Assembly: GCA_961205875.1 (NCBI GenBank)
Contig: OY540819.1
Location: 6,140,501 to 6,204,500, forward strand
Length of the DNA stretch: 64,000 nt
Reading direction: 5' to 3'
DNA from: Sialis fuliginosa
Taxonomy: Eukaryota; Arthropoda; Insecta; Megaloptera; Sialidae
Shown: positions 11,920 through 24,671 of the stretch, one piece after another
Numbering within the stretch: position 1 is the stretch's first letter
Layout: each line of letters opens with the position of its first letter
The notes under the pieces: model-generated
Told to the model about the DNA's origin: nothing
What the model saw: only the letters and a program-made list of their open reading frames with translations
Databases searched by the model: none
Program-made: the position numbers and the translations under genes

Positions 11920-12616
11920 CAATGTGTCAGTGGCGAGGCGTGAAGTTTTTAATAAGGGAAGCATATTTTGTCAATTCTCTCCCTCGTAATAACAAAAAAA
12001 ACTAGTTATGAAACACTTAAATTCAAGCTTTTACTTTTTAAAATAAATTCTTATATATTTATATAGTAAATAAATGATTCTACGTCTTATTTTCTTGTAC
12101 TTTAGTCGTTATGACGAGTTGAAGTTCACTGTAGGAAATTTAACTAAAATTTTTTGAATTTTTGATTTCGTTAAAAGTATATTTATTATATAAAAAATGA
12201 CGTGAAAAGTTGAAATTTTCAAACCGCAGGTCATGGGTGGTCGGAATTGATTTTAGTTGACGGATTTGAAATCAGCGTGTCAAAATCTATACAATAAACA
12301 TACTTTTAACGAAATCAAAAGTTCAAAATTTTTTAGTAAAATTTCCTGCAGTGAACTTCGTCATACAAATATCGACTAAAATACAAGAAAATAAGATATA
12401 GAGGTATTATAGTTTTATAATTGAGCGTGTAAATTAATATTAAATGCTATTTTTGATTTTTGGTTCAAATGTTTGAGTTGCGCATAAAGATTAATATTCT
12501 AATAATATTTTTAAATGATTTATTAACTGAAAACACAGATTTGTATTAATTTACCCATAAAGTAAAGGAAGCACTGCTTTCCCTGCTTCCATGGACGCTT
12601 CGCCACTGCAATGTGT
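11920..12616. mobile_element. Non-autonomous hAT-type element with perfect 8-bp target duplication
   Basis: The element proper spans 11928-12608. It starts CAGTGGCGAGGCG and ends CGCTTCGCCACTG, typical hAT inverted termini with one mismatch. The flanks CAATGTGT at 11920-11927 and 12609-12616 are identical 8-mers, the hAT hallmark. No transposase frame remains. It contains an internal palindrome at 12086-12395. Boundaries are unusually secure because both termini and duplication agree. Confidence 0.9.
12086..12395. repeat. 310-bp palindrome within the hAT-type element
   Basis: CTTATTTTCTTGTACTTTAG at 12086 is mirrored, with one mismatch, at 12376-12395, and GAAGTTCACTGTAGGAAATT is mirrored near 12335-12354. 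The arms are over 100 bases with a short divergent centre. It is either a separate foldback insertion or a structural part of the host hAT element; no distinct target duplication seen. Confidence 0.65.
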
Positions 12617-15600
12617 GTATTTAAAACTAATATACCACACCCAGAAACACGATCACCGTAGAAGCCTTAAAGCCCCCAAAACAAATACAAAATCTAAACA
12701 CATGAATGAACCATGTAGAACAAGTTTTTTCATATCATATGCATTAAGGTAAATGATCAAGACACTCTGTAGGTGGCTGTGAATTTTAATAGTGAAAACA
12801 TTCGACAACCGTAAATCTTCTTAGATAATTTAACACAAGTCGAGATCATTTTGACCATAAATTACAAGACATTCGTCAACTAGGGGAAATGTCGGTGAAA
12901 TTCTCTTTGCACTTTTATATGGAATGGTTCTGAAAAAGTTTATTAAAATATACAGCAATAAATTCTTGATAATTATGTAGAGTGAGAAGCCCATAAATTT
13001 TCGCTGTTAATTGAATAATTTATTTAAACATATTTCAGAAACATGACTCAATGAAGACAAGTGTTTTTACATAATTGGAATATATGTGATCTTTTATGAA
13101 ACTTTTTGCCCGATTTTATCATATTTTTATTATTTTGTTTTTTTTTTTTGAAATTTTGTGCATTTTCTTAATTTATTGTTGCTAATTGAATTGTTTTCTA
13201 AAATATTGAATTTTAAATTGTTTCTATAATTATTATTTATTTATATAGCAAATTATGAACTGGATATACTATATTTTTATAATTAATGAAAATTATTAAT
13301 ATATATAATAATAAAAAGAGAAAGTTTGTCTGTTGATTGTGTCTCAATCACGCAAAAACTACTGATCAGATTAACTTGTCCTTTTGTTTTAGGATAGTAG
13401 AGATCAAAAACACATAGGCCAATTTAATATTTTTTTTTAAATGCAAGAAAAGTCACGAGTAATTGTATTAATAGAAATTGAAGTAATTAAAATAAAGTAT
13501 GATTAGGTGAGGTGACATTCCGACATTCACACGGTCTACGCTGATGTTTTAAACACTAAAAATTATCTCAAAATCTGTTAACGAATATTTATCACTTTGT
13601 ATACAGTTTTAAATTAAAATAATTTATATAGTTAAACCCAATGCTATCTCTTCACGAAAATAATAGGTTACAAAATATTATTTTAACGTTAATGACTTAG
13701 GAAATATAAAACAAGTATGTTTACTTGGGTTTAAATAAGTTAATAACATTAAATATAAAATATATTCAGATAAAATGTGTTGATTTTATTACAATTAACA
13801 TAATAATATTCAGATTTAACCATTAGTGTATGTATAATATATAATAAATTAAAGTACAATGCTAAAATAGTTTAATTTTAATTATTCCAAACAGAATACA
13901 AAACTTAAAACAATAACTTTAGATCAACCATAGATAATAATAATAATAACTTAACATACGTGCAAACACAGCAACTTTAGTTTATGTCATGTATAATTTA
14001 AATGTATCTTAAGGTTACTGTTTTCTAATTTATCTTCATTAAAATTAGTTTTTATCGTGTTAAAAATCAGCTTGAAAATTATCGTACTTAAAGTTTATTA
14101 TGGATGGTATATGTGTGTTAAAACACTTTAAATATCTTGATGCCAATTTTTAATGACTTAAGTATACACTGGCTTAATGTCTTAACACAGATTTAGCAGG
14201 TACTTAATGTAAACAAGTACATATTAAAGTCATTCTTAGTGCACATTGTTAATTGATATATCGTTTTAATTTATTTGTAGGTAATTGTTTATTATTGTCA
14301 ATTATTTAAGTAACATATTTTGCTATTTTATTATCTTTTGTGATATGATTTTGTAGTTTTACAAACAATATAGAAAAATAACTAATTTTTATAAAAGAAT
14401 ATACTGAAACATTCCCCAAAATCTCTTAATATATAAAAATTAGCTCTCCTTTATAAGTCTATGTTTGAACTATTAAATAAGTTCAAATATTTTTTAATTC
14501 ATTAATATTAATGAAAAATGGTTAAAATTAAAAAAAATAATAAATTGTAAACTTTCAATTCACATGGAAATAATCTGTATAAAGTAATCACTTGCATATT
14601 GAGTAGAGGGGAAATATATATACATTTTGAGAGGTTTTACTGTACTTGGTTAGTGAATTTTGTAATTTATTTTATGTTTCAATAGATTAAATAACTATTG
14701 TCCATAAAAAATCTATTTTTGAAGAACCCAGATTGAAAAAAGTAGGGTTGCTACCAAATAGCAAAATAAATCGCACATATAATCCAAAAACATACTGATT
14801 GTAAAAACAATATTTAAATTATCCCATTGTTTCTAATTAACCTTGATAAAAATATTTAACATAGCAATTGTCAAATTATAAAACTTATTAATATTTCACA
14901 AGTATTGTAAAAACCGACTAGACATGTGTGAAATCAATACTTCTATGATTTATTTCAACATTATATTTGTATAAAAACAGTTCTGTGATTAAATAAAAAC
15001 ATATAACTGCTACGTCCAATAAAATAATTATCCTTTTTTAATTGCTGATTGTTTTTATCACATAAGACCTATCAAATATTAATGTAATTTATCACAATTG
15101 TTTATGTTAAACATCTTAAAATATTGAAAAATTATACCTACACCTATAACGTTATATTATTTTATTAAAATGAATTTAAAATGACTATTTTGATTAAAAT
15201 TATGTGTTCCAAAAATACAGGTTCGTATAATTATTTCTGTAATGATCTTTTAAATATAAAATTATAAAAAAAAAATATTATGCCGATTTAAGAACAAATC
15301 GAAGTAAAAATTAATAAAAAAATTATGTACATCGTTGTAGTTAACTGAGATTTTTCTTTGTTTTCTTTATTACTTATGTCCGTTCCAAAATACGATAAAG
15401 TGTATTAATTAATAATCAAGTCACGCTTAATTTCCTCAATCAAAATTCTATAAAATAAGATGCAAATCAACAAACACAAATTCATAACTTTATGTTCTTA
15501 TTACTTCTAAATCTCTATACCATTAATTAGAAAGTTGAATAAGGTATAATGATGAAAAATAACGAAACTGGGTACGGAATTTATGTTGATATTAAAAACA

Positions 15601-16499
15601 AAAATATAAGACATAATTATTTTCGTTGTACATAGATTCTAATTAGACGAATACTGTATTTGCTCATATTTTATTGGCCTTAATGCAGTAATGACACGAG
15701 TATTAGACATTCAACAAGTGTGTCACAAATTTGACATTGGGATTATCAATGACGGATGGTAGGACATGTGATTATTACATAAAAAATTAATTTCTCATTT
15801 GTCCCTTGTTTTTTATTTGTCCTTATAGATTATCTACTTACTATTGATAGCTTCAATAGAAAAATTTAATGCGTTTTAATTTAAGGTAGTTGCTTCCATA
15901 TTTTAACTATTAATAATTTTCAAATTTTAGTGCTTAAGTTTTAAAAATAATACTTAATAATTATAACGCAAAAATTATAATTTTGTCGAATTCTCGTTTC
16001 GAGACCAAGACCAAAACGATAGGTTTTAATGACTTGCATTAGTTTTTACGAGAACAGATATTGGTTTTAAGGAATTAATTGTCAATAATTAGTATTACAA
16101 CATGATTATAGGTTTGTTAGAAAATAAATAAAATAAGTTTAGTATTCCTGCAAAAAAGAGAGATGAGATTTACTTAATTCTCATTTTGTTTCGTTACATG
16201 TGAAACCCTAATCTAAACGGAGTATGTTTTGGGGTTTTTCCCTTTAACCCTAAGTTATCTTACATGGTGTTATGGTTACCTTTTAATACTACCTATTCCC
16301 TTCCTTTTTTTTAGACAATGATCTAATTAAAGTTGTATAAAAGTTCATTGACATTTATATTTTTTATCGATTGGAAATATGCATTATGAATAAAATCGCT
16401 ATAACATTTAAATTATTAAACTTCAGCCACCCATATCATGCATTGAATTGTTTATAATATTAAGCATTTCCGTACACGCAGGATACAATAAACATTACA
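12617..16499. other. A+T-rich non-coding stretch
   Basis: No gene found. Near 13315-13400 the phrases GTTTGTCTGTTGATTGTGTC and AAACTACTGATCAGATT resemble the 3' regions of dispersed insect retroposons (the 'open your options, cannot rule out' style degenerate copies), but no ends are defined. The rest is AT-rich low-complexity DNA. Confidence 0.4.
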
Positions 16500-16780
16500 A
16501 TATCTGCCTCGACGACAACAACAGAGCTGTTGAATGACAGATGTACGGACACACACACAGACAGACAGACGGACACCTATGTATGTCGTCTGTAAGTCGA
16601 GGTCACCTGTCCATCACTAGACACAAAGTACCCCCTTTCACTCACACACAGTACTTAATGTCATAAAGCGCGATAAAGAGAGTCAGTGTTAGTAGTGTAA
16701 AATACCACTCTCTCACTTCCACATAATGTAAGTGGCTATAAGGTACGACAGAAAGGGGTATAGCAGTCGCATGTATTCAT
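16500..16780. other. GC-richer CpG-containing patch with CACA/GACA microsatellite
   Basis: This patch has ordinary base composition inside very A+T-rich DNA. It holds (CA)n/(GACA)n at about 16548-16573 and several CpGs (TCGACGACAACAACAGAG, AAGCGCGATAAAG). It could be a regulatory region, an untranslated exon or a remnant repeat. No open frame or splice signals were convincing. Confidence 0.25.
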
Positions 16781-17453
16781 TCGTGATATGGTAATATGAT
16801 AATTGTTTACTCGTTTTGTAATACGTCAAGAAATTACAAGCAAATTTATGATTTCTAACATGAAAGTGGATACATCTAGATTGCTTTGCTGCGGTTTCGT
16901 TCGGTTTTGTTTAAAAAAAAATAATCATGTATGTATGTACATATATGTATATTTGTATTTTAAATGCTGACTCTCTTCTCATGACCATATGAGGATTTAT
17001 ATGATTGATTAATTAAAATCAAAAGAGGGGAAATTTGTGGCATGTTGGTATTAAAATGTCAGTATCTATATGAACATGCATATAACAAATTAATTAAATG
17101 GTTTTTTTTTTAATTGTCTTTATTATTTATGTAGGATTTTGGGTATAAGACGAGCCTTTATACAGAAAAAGACTAAAATACCAAATATAATAAATACCAA
17201 CATATGCAAAACATTCTGAAATTATTAGATTATTTATACAATTTTAAATTTATAAAATATAAATTCTAAGTTTTTCTTAATACGTCCCTGATTATTATTT
17301 TCTAAATATATTTTTTTCTACCACAGATACGTCAAAAATGACATATCTAAATGTTTAACAAAAAACAGGTGTACTTATCCAAACAATTGACGATTGCTAG
17401 AATTTTTATAAGCAAGATTCTGCATATAAAAGGGAGATAATTCGTAAGGGGGT

Positions 17454-17785
17454 ATTTTAAAATTTTCACGTAACACGCGTTGTTTTTCATATATTGTTAT
17501 TTGTTCTTGAGATAATTTTATTATTCCACCCCACCCCCTCCGTAAGATTTTGGTGATATAATTTAAATGAAAACAAACAAAATTTAATAATATCGTTTCA
17601 GTAGTTTATGAGTTATACATATGACAAGGATTCAGGGGACAGACAAACACGGAAAGAAAATTGTTTGTCTTGACCTGCAACGGACAGATCAAGTGGAAAT
17701 TTTGAAATCAGAGAACAAAATTTTTCCTGCTTTCAGAAATTATCACATAGCTTCCCCTATCCTTTGAATATGGCAAGGAAGCAAA
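17454..17785 (+). repeat. GACA-microsatellite repeat family, copy 1
   Basis: It shares ordered words with the copies at 56911 and 58261: AATTTTCACGTAACA, (C/T)TTGAGATA, GAGTTAT, GACAAGGATTCAGGGGACAG, AACGGA-AGATCAA, AAATTTTGAAATC, ATCACATAGCTTC, and a terminal GCAAGGAAGC. It is the same orientation as the other two, about half their length (5' part missing or diverged). Confidence 0.7.
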
Positions 17786-18229
17786 ATTCATATTTTTATT
17801 AAAATCACTCCTATAGCTTGTAGTTAGAATATATGTAACAATCTATATAATTTTAATATTTAACAGAAATAAATAAATAAATATCGTGATAAGGTTCATC
17901 TTAAAATGAATACCTACAGAATGTTCCCTTGACTTAATGTAGACCAATTGGAGGTAAATAAAAGCGATTTCTAGAACGGTTGTTTGTTGTAGACAGTCTA
18001 TAAATATATCCACTATAGCAGAATTTTATTTTATTGATCCGTAACACAACCGCATACATCCGGTATCAAATAGAAACATAATGAAATTAAAGCACACGTT
18101 ATATAACCAGTGGCTTTTAATTGATTGAGAAATGTGAGCCGTTCAGAAGGTAAACTGACTAACTCAGATTATTGACGGTTTTCTTATTTTTATACTTGAT
18201 AATTTGATTTTTAGAAGGTAGTATAGAAG
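17786..18229. other. A+T-rich non-coding stretch
   Basis: Nothing recognisable. Confidence 0.5.
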
Positions 18230-18510
18230 TACAGGTAAACGTCGTTTTACGCCGGGGTTCCGTTCCGAGAGATACCTGCGTAAAATGAACACAAATATAA
18301 TGGACGATATAAGGTTAAATAAAAAAAAAATTGAATCATACTTTTTTATTTTTCTAACTCGGAAACAATTTCACACACACAATAGGCTACTAGCGTACAC
18401 GGTAATAGAATAAAACAACGTGTAAAAGTGTGTCTGCTATTAGAATCGCGACGCCTACTGTCGGCCGAACCGGCGTAAATCGAACCGACGTAAAACGACG
18501 TTTACCTGTA
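18230..18510. mobile_element. Tigger/pogo-like miniature element, copy 1
   Basis: The ends TACAGGTAAACGTCGTTTTA and its reverse complement at 18491-18510 form terminal inverted repeats that start CAGG inside TA on each side, the TA duplication expected of the Tc1/mariner-pogo group. The internal GTTCCGTTCCGAGAGA block next to the CG-rich terminus is typical of Tigger/pogo miniature elements. About 281 bp including the TAs, no coding capacity. It is about 73 bp shorter than its sister at 28165 through small internal deletions. Confidence 0.8.
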
Positions 18511-20526
18511 CTTAATTGTCGGAAAATATACAATTATATTAATTTTCTTTGAATTCGCAATGGTAAAGGTATCATAACCTATTTTGATCTAAAGCTCGTG
18601 AACTAATGTATTAAAAATAATTTTCTCTAGAGAAAAAAGCTATCTGTAAGGTGTCAAATCAAGCAGCAGTAATAAATATATAATAATATGTAAATGATAA
18701 GTATTTTATGAGGTACAATTGTCACCATTATTTGTAGATCACTGGGTTTTGCATAATGCGCATGTATAAAGCTCATTCATATAAACCACATCATTCATTA
18801 GAACTGTCAGTGGGTTGTCATTTATATTTAATACACCGCAGATAGCATTAACTTAGCTTTTGCTCGAGAGTAAATTCTTTATAATACTGGACATAAGAAA
18901 TTCTTAAATATTCATATTTTATTTATTTTATTATTTCCAAAACTGTGATTCTCTCCGAGTCGGCATCAGCTTAATATTTTATAAAACGAAACTGGCTTAA
19001 CTTTATACAAGTAATTTAATTTTAGATCTGCGTCCAAGCGCGGATCCAAAAATTAAAGCAAATTACATAGAAAAATGCTTATTAAATATACTAAAGTAAC
19101 TTTTTTGTATATGTCACAGTCCATAACCCCTCCCCCCCCCCATAGATCCGCGCATGTTTGCGTTAATACTCTCGATATCGATCTCACAGTAGATATTATT
19201 ACTATATTATAGGTTGAGAAACACGCGAAATTAAAAAAAAAAAATTAATTATTAGTAAAAAATTATATAAAAATATGTCATCAGCATATCTATATTTTTT
19301 GACAGAGTTACTATTTCTTAATATGAAAAAACTAAATAATAACCTCATCATCATCGTATATTTCTGCCAATTATCGACAAACTTGGAAAGGTTAGTTTTA
19401 ATACCATTAAAATATGAAAGTAAAACGAATGGACAATTAAGTAAATGGCTTTTATACAATACGTGCGTTATTTTTATAAAACGCAACTCTTTTTAATAGG
19501 ACGTGGTTTATGTATTGAGGACAGTTTATCTAGCATCTTCTCGAAACTCTCATTACATATGTATAAACGCACCTTTCAAATGTGTACAAAAATACACTTT
19601 ATCTTCTTCAATCTATTTAACTCAGTTTAAAATTATTTATACTTATGATATTCATATGTGTACTTTTTTATGTATTTTTTATTATGATTCAATTGCTTCA
19701 GATCACTTTATTTTATTATATACTTAGTTTTTTTTTTAATATTTCTTATACAATAGAGTTGAATGACTCCAAAATTGTCTTGGGGCTGTTTGATCTGTTC
19801 AAAAATTATGTGATTTTTTAAGAATTTATTTTCTTGGAAAGTGTTAAAAGGAGTTATATTTTTTTATTTATTTTTTTCTTAACAAAATTAATTTCAAGCT
19901 TAACGATGAAAGCTTTCATACTTCATATAAATAGCACATATTCATTTTTTATGAAAAATGGTGAAATATCAGAATAACGCCACTGTAAAATTCTTTTCTC
20001 ATTAGTTTTTTTTTTCAAGAAATTAGTAAGATTATAATATTTTTATTTGCTTAAAATAAACAAAAAAGATGCGGTGTTAGTTTTAGAAATTTTTTTATTA
20101 TTATTTTAATATTCTTCTTTAAAAAATTTATATTTTATATTTTAATTTAAGTCTACATATAATTTATTAATATTTTCAATAATGACAATTTTTTTAAGCA
20201 CTACTATTTTTAACAATTTCAAAAACTAACTATGCGGATATGCACATTTTTTTAATTTTTGGCGATATACCTGGAGAATCATTATGTGCAATGTAATTGA
20301 TGAAGTAATAAACAACATACCAATTATCTATGAATAAAAAACCTACAGATTAAAACGCACACACAACATTTATAATACTGCATCCATGAAGATATCACTG
20401 TACCTACAAGCAAACAACAGAAGTAAAATTTCCATTCCTGTAAAATTTGCGTAGGATGTAATTGTTGCAATTTAGTAAACCGCGTACATCTGATACTTTG
20501 GCGTCCTACACGTGAAAAAATAATTA
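18511..20526. other. A+T-rich non-coding stretch
   Basis: No gene or bounded element. A poly-C tract lies at 19129-19141. The overlapping short open frames at 19202-19727 have no codon bias or motif and read as chance frames in T-rich DNA. Confidence 0.45.
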
Positions 20527-22094
20527 TACAGGGTAGTTCAATAGTGCGTCCGGCTTTCCTAGTGCACTTCCCGTAGGAGATAGAAAAAAAAGTTTGGTAC
20601 ATAATATTATTGGTTTGAAAAGATCAACGTCGTAAAATTATTTTTAACAATACAGGGTGTCCCATTTTTGCGGTATAACAAAAACAAAGATATTTTTAAA
20701 TGGAATAACCTGTAACGTTTTATGTCTTCCGATGTCATTTTTTAACCTCTACATAAACGTCTGTTCAATTTTTAATTTAATGACAGTGTTGCCAAATTAG
20801 AATTTTTTTTCCGAAAAATAACCCATATTCAGGCTCAACTATAAAAAATCGTAGCGACCTCGTTTTTTTTGAAGTTATGAATTTTTTTAGCAATAATGTT
20901 AGTCCAGGTAAAGAGTAACATTTTGATAATAAACAAATTTAATTTAGTTCTACAGGGTGTTAATAAAAAAATGCCAAAGTTTGCAATCTTCAAAATGATA
21001 AAACTCATTTTTTTCAAATGTGACTACCCTTTTTTTATTTCACTATTCGATGGGTTTTTTTCTCCTTTTCAATTTGTATAGGGGATATCTTATGTCTAAA
21101 CTCCATACATTCTGAGATATTCAATAATTTTCACAAAAGTAACCATTTCACCACGTTTTTATGCACCGAAGTAGGCTGTGCTGATGCAAAATAAATGCGA
21201 AACAATTACAAAACAAATGCCGGTAAATTGATTTGTGCCTGGATGAAAATGGAAGACATTTCGAACATTTATTGTAGTCTTTTATCTTTTATATGTATTT
21301 TCAATTTTGTTACTGATCATAGTTTTTTGAATAAAATAAATAATTTTATTACATAAGTATTATCCGTTTTAATTATAAAATTTAATCAAATGTTACATTG
21401 ATACTTAAGTACTTACATTTTGGCATTTATTTTGCATCAGCACAGCCTACTTCGGTGCATAAAAACGTGGTGAAATGGTTACTTTTGTGAAAATGATTGA
21501 ATATCTCAGAAAGTATGGAGTTTAGACATAAGATATCCCCTATACAAATTGAAAAGGAGAAAAAAACCCATCGAATAGTGAAATAAAAAAAGGGTAGTCA
21601 CATTTGAAAAAAATGAGTTTTATCATTTTGAAGATTGCAAACTTTGGCATTTTTTTATTAACACCCTGTAGAACTAAATTAAATTTGTTTATTATCAAAA
21701 TGTTACTCTTTACCTGGACTAACATTATTGCTAAAAAAATTCATAACTTCAAAAAAAACGAGGTCGCTACGATTTTTTATAGTTGAGCCTGAATATGGGT
21801 TATTTTTCGGAAAAAAAAATTCTAATTTGGCAACACTGTCATTAAATTAAAAATTGAACAGACGTTTATGTAGAGGTTAAAAAATGACATCGGAAGACAT
21901 AAAACGTTACAGGGTATTCCATTTAAAAAAATCTTTGTTTTTGTTATACCGCAAAAATGGGACACCCTGTATTGTTAAAAATAATTTTACGACGTTGATC
22001 TTTTCAAACCAATAATATTATGTACCAAACTTTTTTTTCTATCTCTTACGGGAAGTGCGCTAGGAAAGCCGGACGCACTATTGAACTACCCTGT
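20527..22094. mobile_element. 1.57-kb palindrome with three concentric TACAGGG boundaries
   Basis: Arms 20527-21198 and 21423-22094 (672 bp each) are near-exact reverse complements around a 224-bp loop. Pairs of landmarks keep a coordinate sum of 42621-42622 throughout, so there are almost no indels; a few substitutions are visible (for example CTAGTGCACTT versus CTAGCGCACTT in the outer 50 bp). Each arm holds three TACAGGGT starts: 20527, 20651 (TACAGGGTGTCCCATTTTTG) and 20951 (TACAGGGTGTTAATAAAAA), mirrored at 22094, 21971 and 21670. The identical 60-codon frames in opposite orientations are a by-product of the palindrome. No transposase. Interpreted as a composite or nested foldback element; class unknown. 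Confidence 0.8.
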
Positions 22095-22814
22095 TATTGT
22101 CAAGTGTAATGTTTCTACATATGAACAAATGTGTTTATGTGTACAGTTTTGCTCTTTTGTTCTATTTAATGGGAAAATTAATGATTACGTAACTCCGCCG
22201 TGGAGGTGGGACCAATTATGAGAAGGTAAAGTGAAGCATTTAGGTCCAAATTTTGTCGATTTCTTAATTTTTATTTATATTTTAATTAAAGTATGTATAT
22301 AAAATTCAGCCTTGACTAAATTTGGCAGCCACAGGATCTCATATCTATTTTACGAATCAGGAATATTTACAAGAACCGAAATTGTAATGATTGAATGCAT
22401 AGATGTCGGAATATCACCGATTTAAGATTTTATTTTTCCTTATCTGTATTATACCTAGTTTTGATAATATATATCTAGTACTTACATATGTCACACTATA
22501 TATGATTTGCACGCATTTTTTTCTCCAATTTACGTGACAATTATCTGTACTTATTACCCCTCAGTTATAATTACTCATTACTCCGAAGATTATAAGAAAC
22601 CCATTGATGAATGTTTCATCCAAATCGGTTCAATACTTTCTTAGATGCCGTTACTAGGTAACTTTTGCTGTGTCTAAATTATAGTTATGAAATATATTAA
22701 AAGTTGCGTAGTATGTATGTAGGGTTGCATGCAGAAGTGGTCGACCAGTTTTAATTCAAACTCCCATTTGAATATTATTATATAATATTTAAATCATTTC
22801 TCCACGTACCAAAC
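22095..22814. other. A+T-rich non-coding stretch
   Basis: Near 22600-22665, TTTCATCCAAATCGGTTCAA resembles the conserved 3' region of RTE/SINE-type insect retroposons, but no ends are defined. Otherwise nothing seen. Confidence 0.4.
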
Positions 22815-24671
22815 TAAGGCCCGGTATTATAAAAGCCAGATAACTTTTACTCTAGGGAATAAATTTATTCCACAAATAGTTTACACATTCTATGAGGTCC
22901 TTATTTGAGAAATGTCATTGTCAGAAATGTCATATCGATTTCGGTTTTTTTACACAAAATAATGTTGAGACATATTAAATACAAAGTAAAAAGTGATTAT
23001 ATACATATAAAAACTCCAAAATATCAATTTTTAATTCAATATTATGGAGATTTCTAATAAATTTTTACATTTGAAAATATTGCAACCAATAACGTCTATA
23101 TGATTTCTTTATCTATGTACATATTGAAACGTCAAACTTATGTGCATCAAACAAATAACCTAAAACTTCATACGTAAATGCATATAACGCATAACATGAA
23201 ATTTGAATTTTTACAGTATTTAAAATTCTTATGAATTTTATTATGTGCTCAAAATGAAGGTTAAATTTTATTGATATATAATAATACAACAATATTGGCA
23301 CATATTTCTTCATTTTTAGATGGGATAGTATAAAACATGCAGAAAATTATTTTAAAAAAAGGTTTGATAAAATAAAAACTTGAATGTATTTGAAAATCCA
23401 TAAGACAGTTCGGTATCTTTACGTCTTTAATTTTCTATATTACTGTATTCCTTCGATCTAAATTTATACAATTTTTCCCCATATAAATGTCCAAAAAGAT
23501 TTTAGAATCGATAATGTCTTGCAATCGCAGGTATAATTGACTGCGTATTACATTATCATTTAAAATTTGCTGGTTTATTAAAATTAGACTACAGTTAAAA
23601 GAAACAGGAATGATTTAATACTTTATTTTATTTCTTATTGATGTTATCGTAGAGTACAGCTTCGGGTATGAAATAAAAATGTAAATAGTTATGCAAAAAA
23701 ATTTATTGATTATAATTATAGATTAATTTTCAAAACAATGTACAAGAAACAAAAATATTTTTCTTGTGAAACTATTAATAAATATGATTTCTAGTTTTAA
23801 AAAAATTAATATGTACTTACGATGTTGTTCGGTACAAACCTTTAGAAAACATTAATTCCTTTCCGTAACAAACAGCAAAGTAATTTTGGTTTAGTTTTTT
23901 GTATTTATTCGTATAAATACGATGTTATTTTGTTCGGTACAAACCTTTACAAAACATTAATTTCTTTACGTATCAAACTGCAAAGTAATTTTGATTTAAT
24001 TTTTTGTATATTCGTATGTGCTTCAAATGAAAAAATCTCTTTCGTCTTTTTTTATGTTTCTTTTGCTTGAGTCATATCACATACATATGTACAATGTATG
24101 GATATTTGTATATATGTACTATGTACATATAAATAAACAGGCTTGTTTCTAAAAATTATAAAAATATAAAACTAGCACAAAATCTACATTATTATAAGCA
24201 GAAATAATTATTAATTAAGTTACCATGTTTTTGAAAAATTATTATTAAAGCATTCCTAGCTGGTCGCAGTTTCAATATCTTCATAACATTATATATTACT
24301 CCTTAAATAATACACAAAACAAATTTGACATTTACGTGTGAATTGTAGGTAAGCATATTTCCACAAAACAGCTGTCACCTATGACTATGGCTGCCACAAT
24401 TTATTCTAATTACCACGTGACCAAGTAAATATTTATTCCTTGCAAAAAGATGGGAATAAATTTAATGGTATGATATAGTGATATTTATAGTGAATTTGTT
24501 ATTTTTATTCCGTTTTTAGTAATTTTTCGTTCCGAATGTTGAACTAGTCGACATTAGAAAGAGAAGAACTTATCTGTAGCAAGTGAAACAACAATACTAT
24601 TTTTACTACCTAGTACTGTCGCTATTTATTCATCGAGTAAACTTATCTGCCTTTTATAATACCGGCCCTAA
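22815..24671. mobile_element. 1.85-kb PIF/Harbinger-like non-autonomous element
   Basis: Element 22818-24668 begins GGCCCGGTATTATAAAAG and ends CTTTTATAATACCGGCCC, flanked by TAA at 22815-22817 and 24669-24671. A 3-bp TWA duplication is characteristic of PIF/Harbinger elements. Similarity between the termini extends over about 35 bp (the AGATAA-TTTACTC words follow on both sides). No transposase frame was found in the interior, which contains a 100-bp tandem duplication. The termini share CCGGTATTATAAA with the small elements at 43621 and 61454. Confidence 0.65.
23819..24019 (+). repeat. Tandem duplication, two units of about 100 bp
   Basis: The units 23819-23918 and 23919-24019 share ACGATGTT, GTTCGGTACAAACCTTTA, AAAACATTAATT, AACTGCAAAGTAATTTTG-like words and TTTTTTGTAT in the same order with about 10% differences. 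It lies inside the Harbinger-like element. Confidence 0.75.

Noticed and set aside
19202-19727. Overlapping frames on both strands
   Set aside because: Four frames cover the same A+T-rich DNA with equal plausibility and no motif.
20324-20602. 92-codon minus-strand frame at the left edge of the large palindrome
   Set aside because: Crosses the element boundary at 20527, so half is transposon terminus; no domain.
20835-21786. Two identical pairs of 60-61-codon frames in opposite orientation
   Set aside because: They are the same sequence read in the two arms of the palindrome; no homology or codon bias, and the frames are short.
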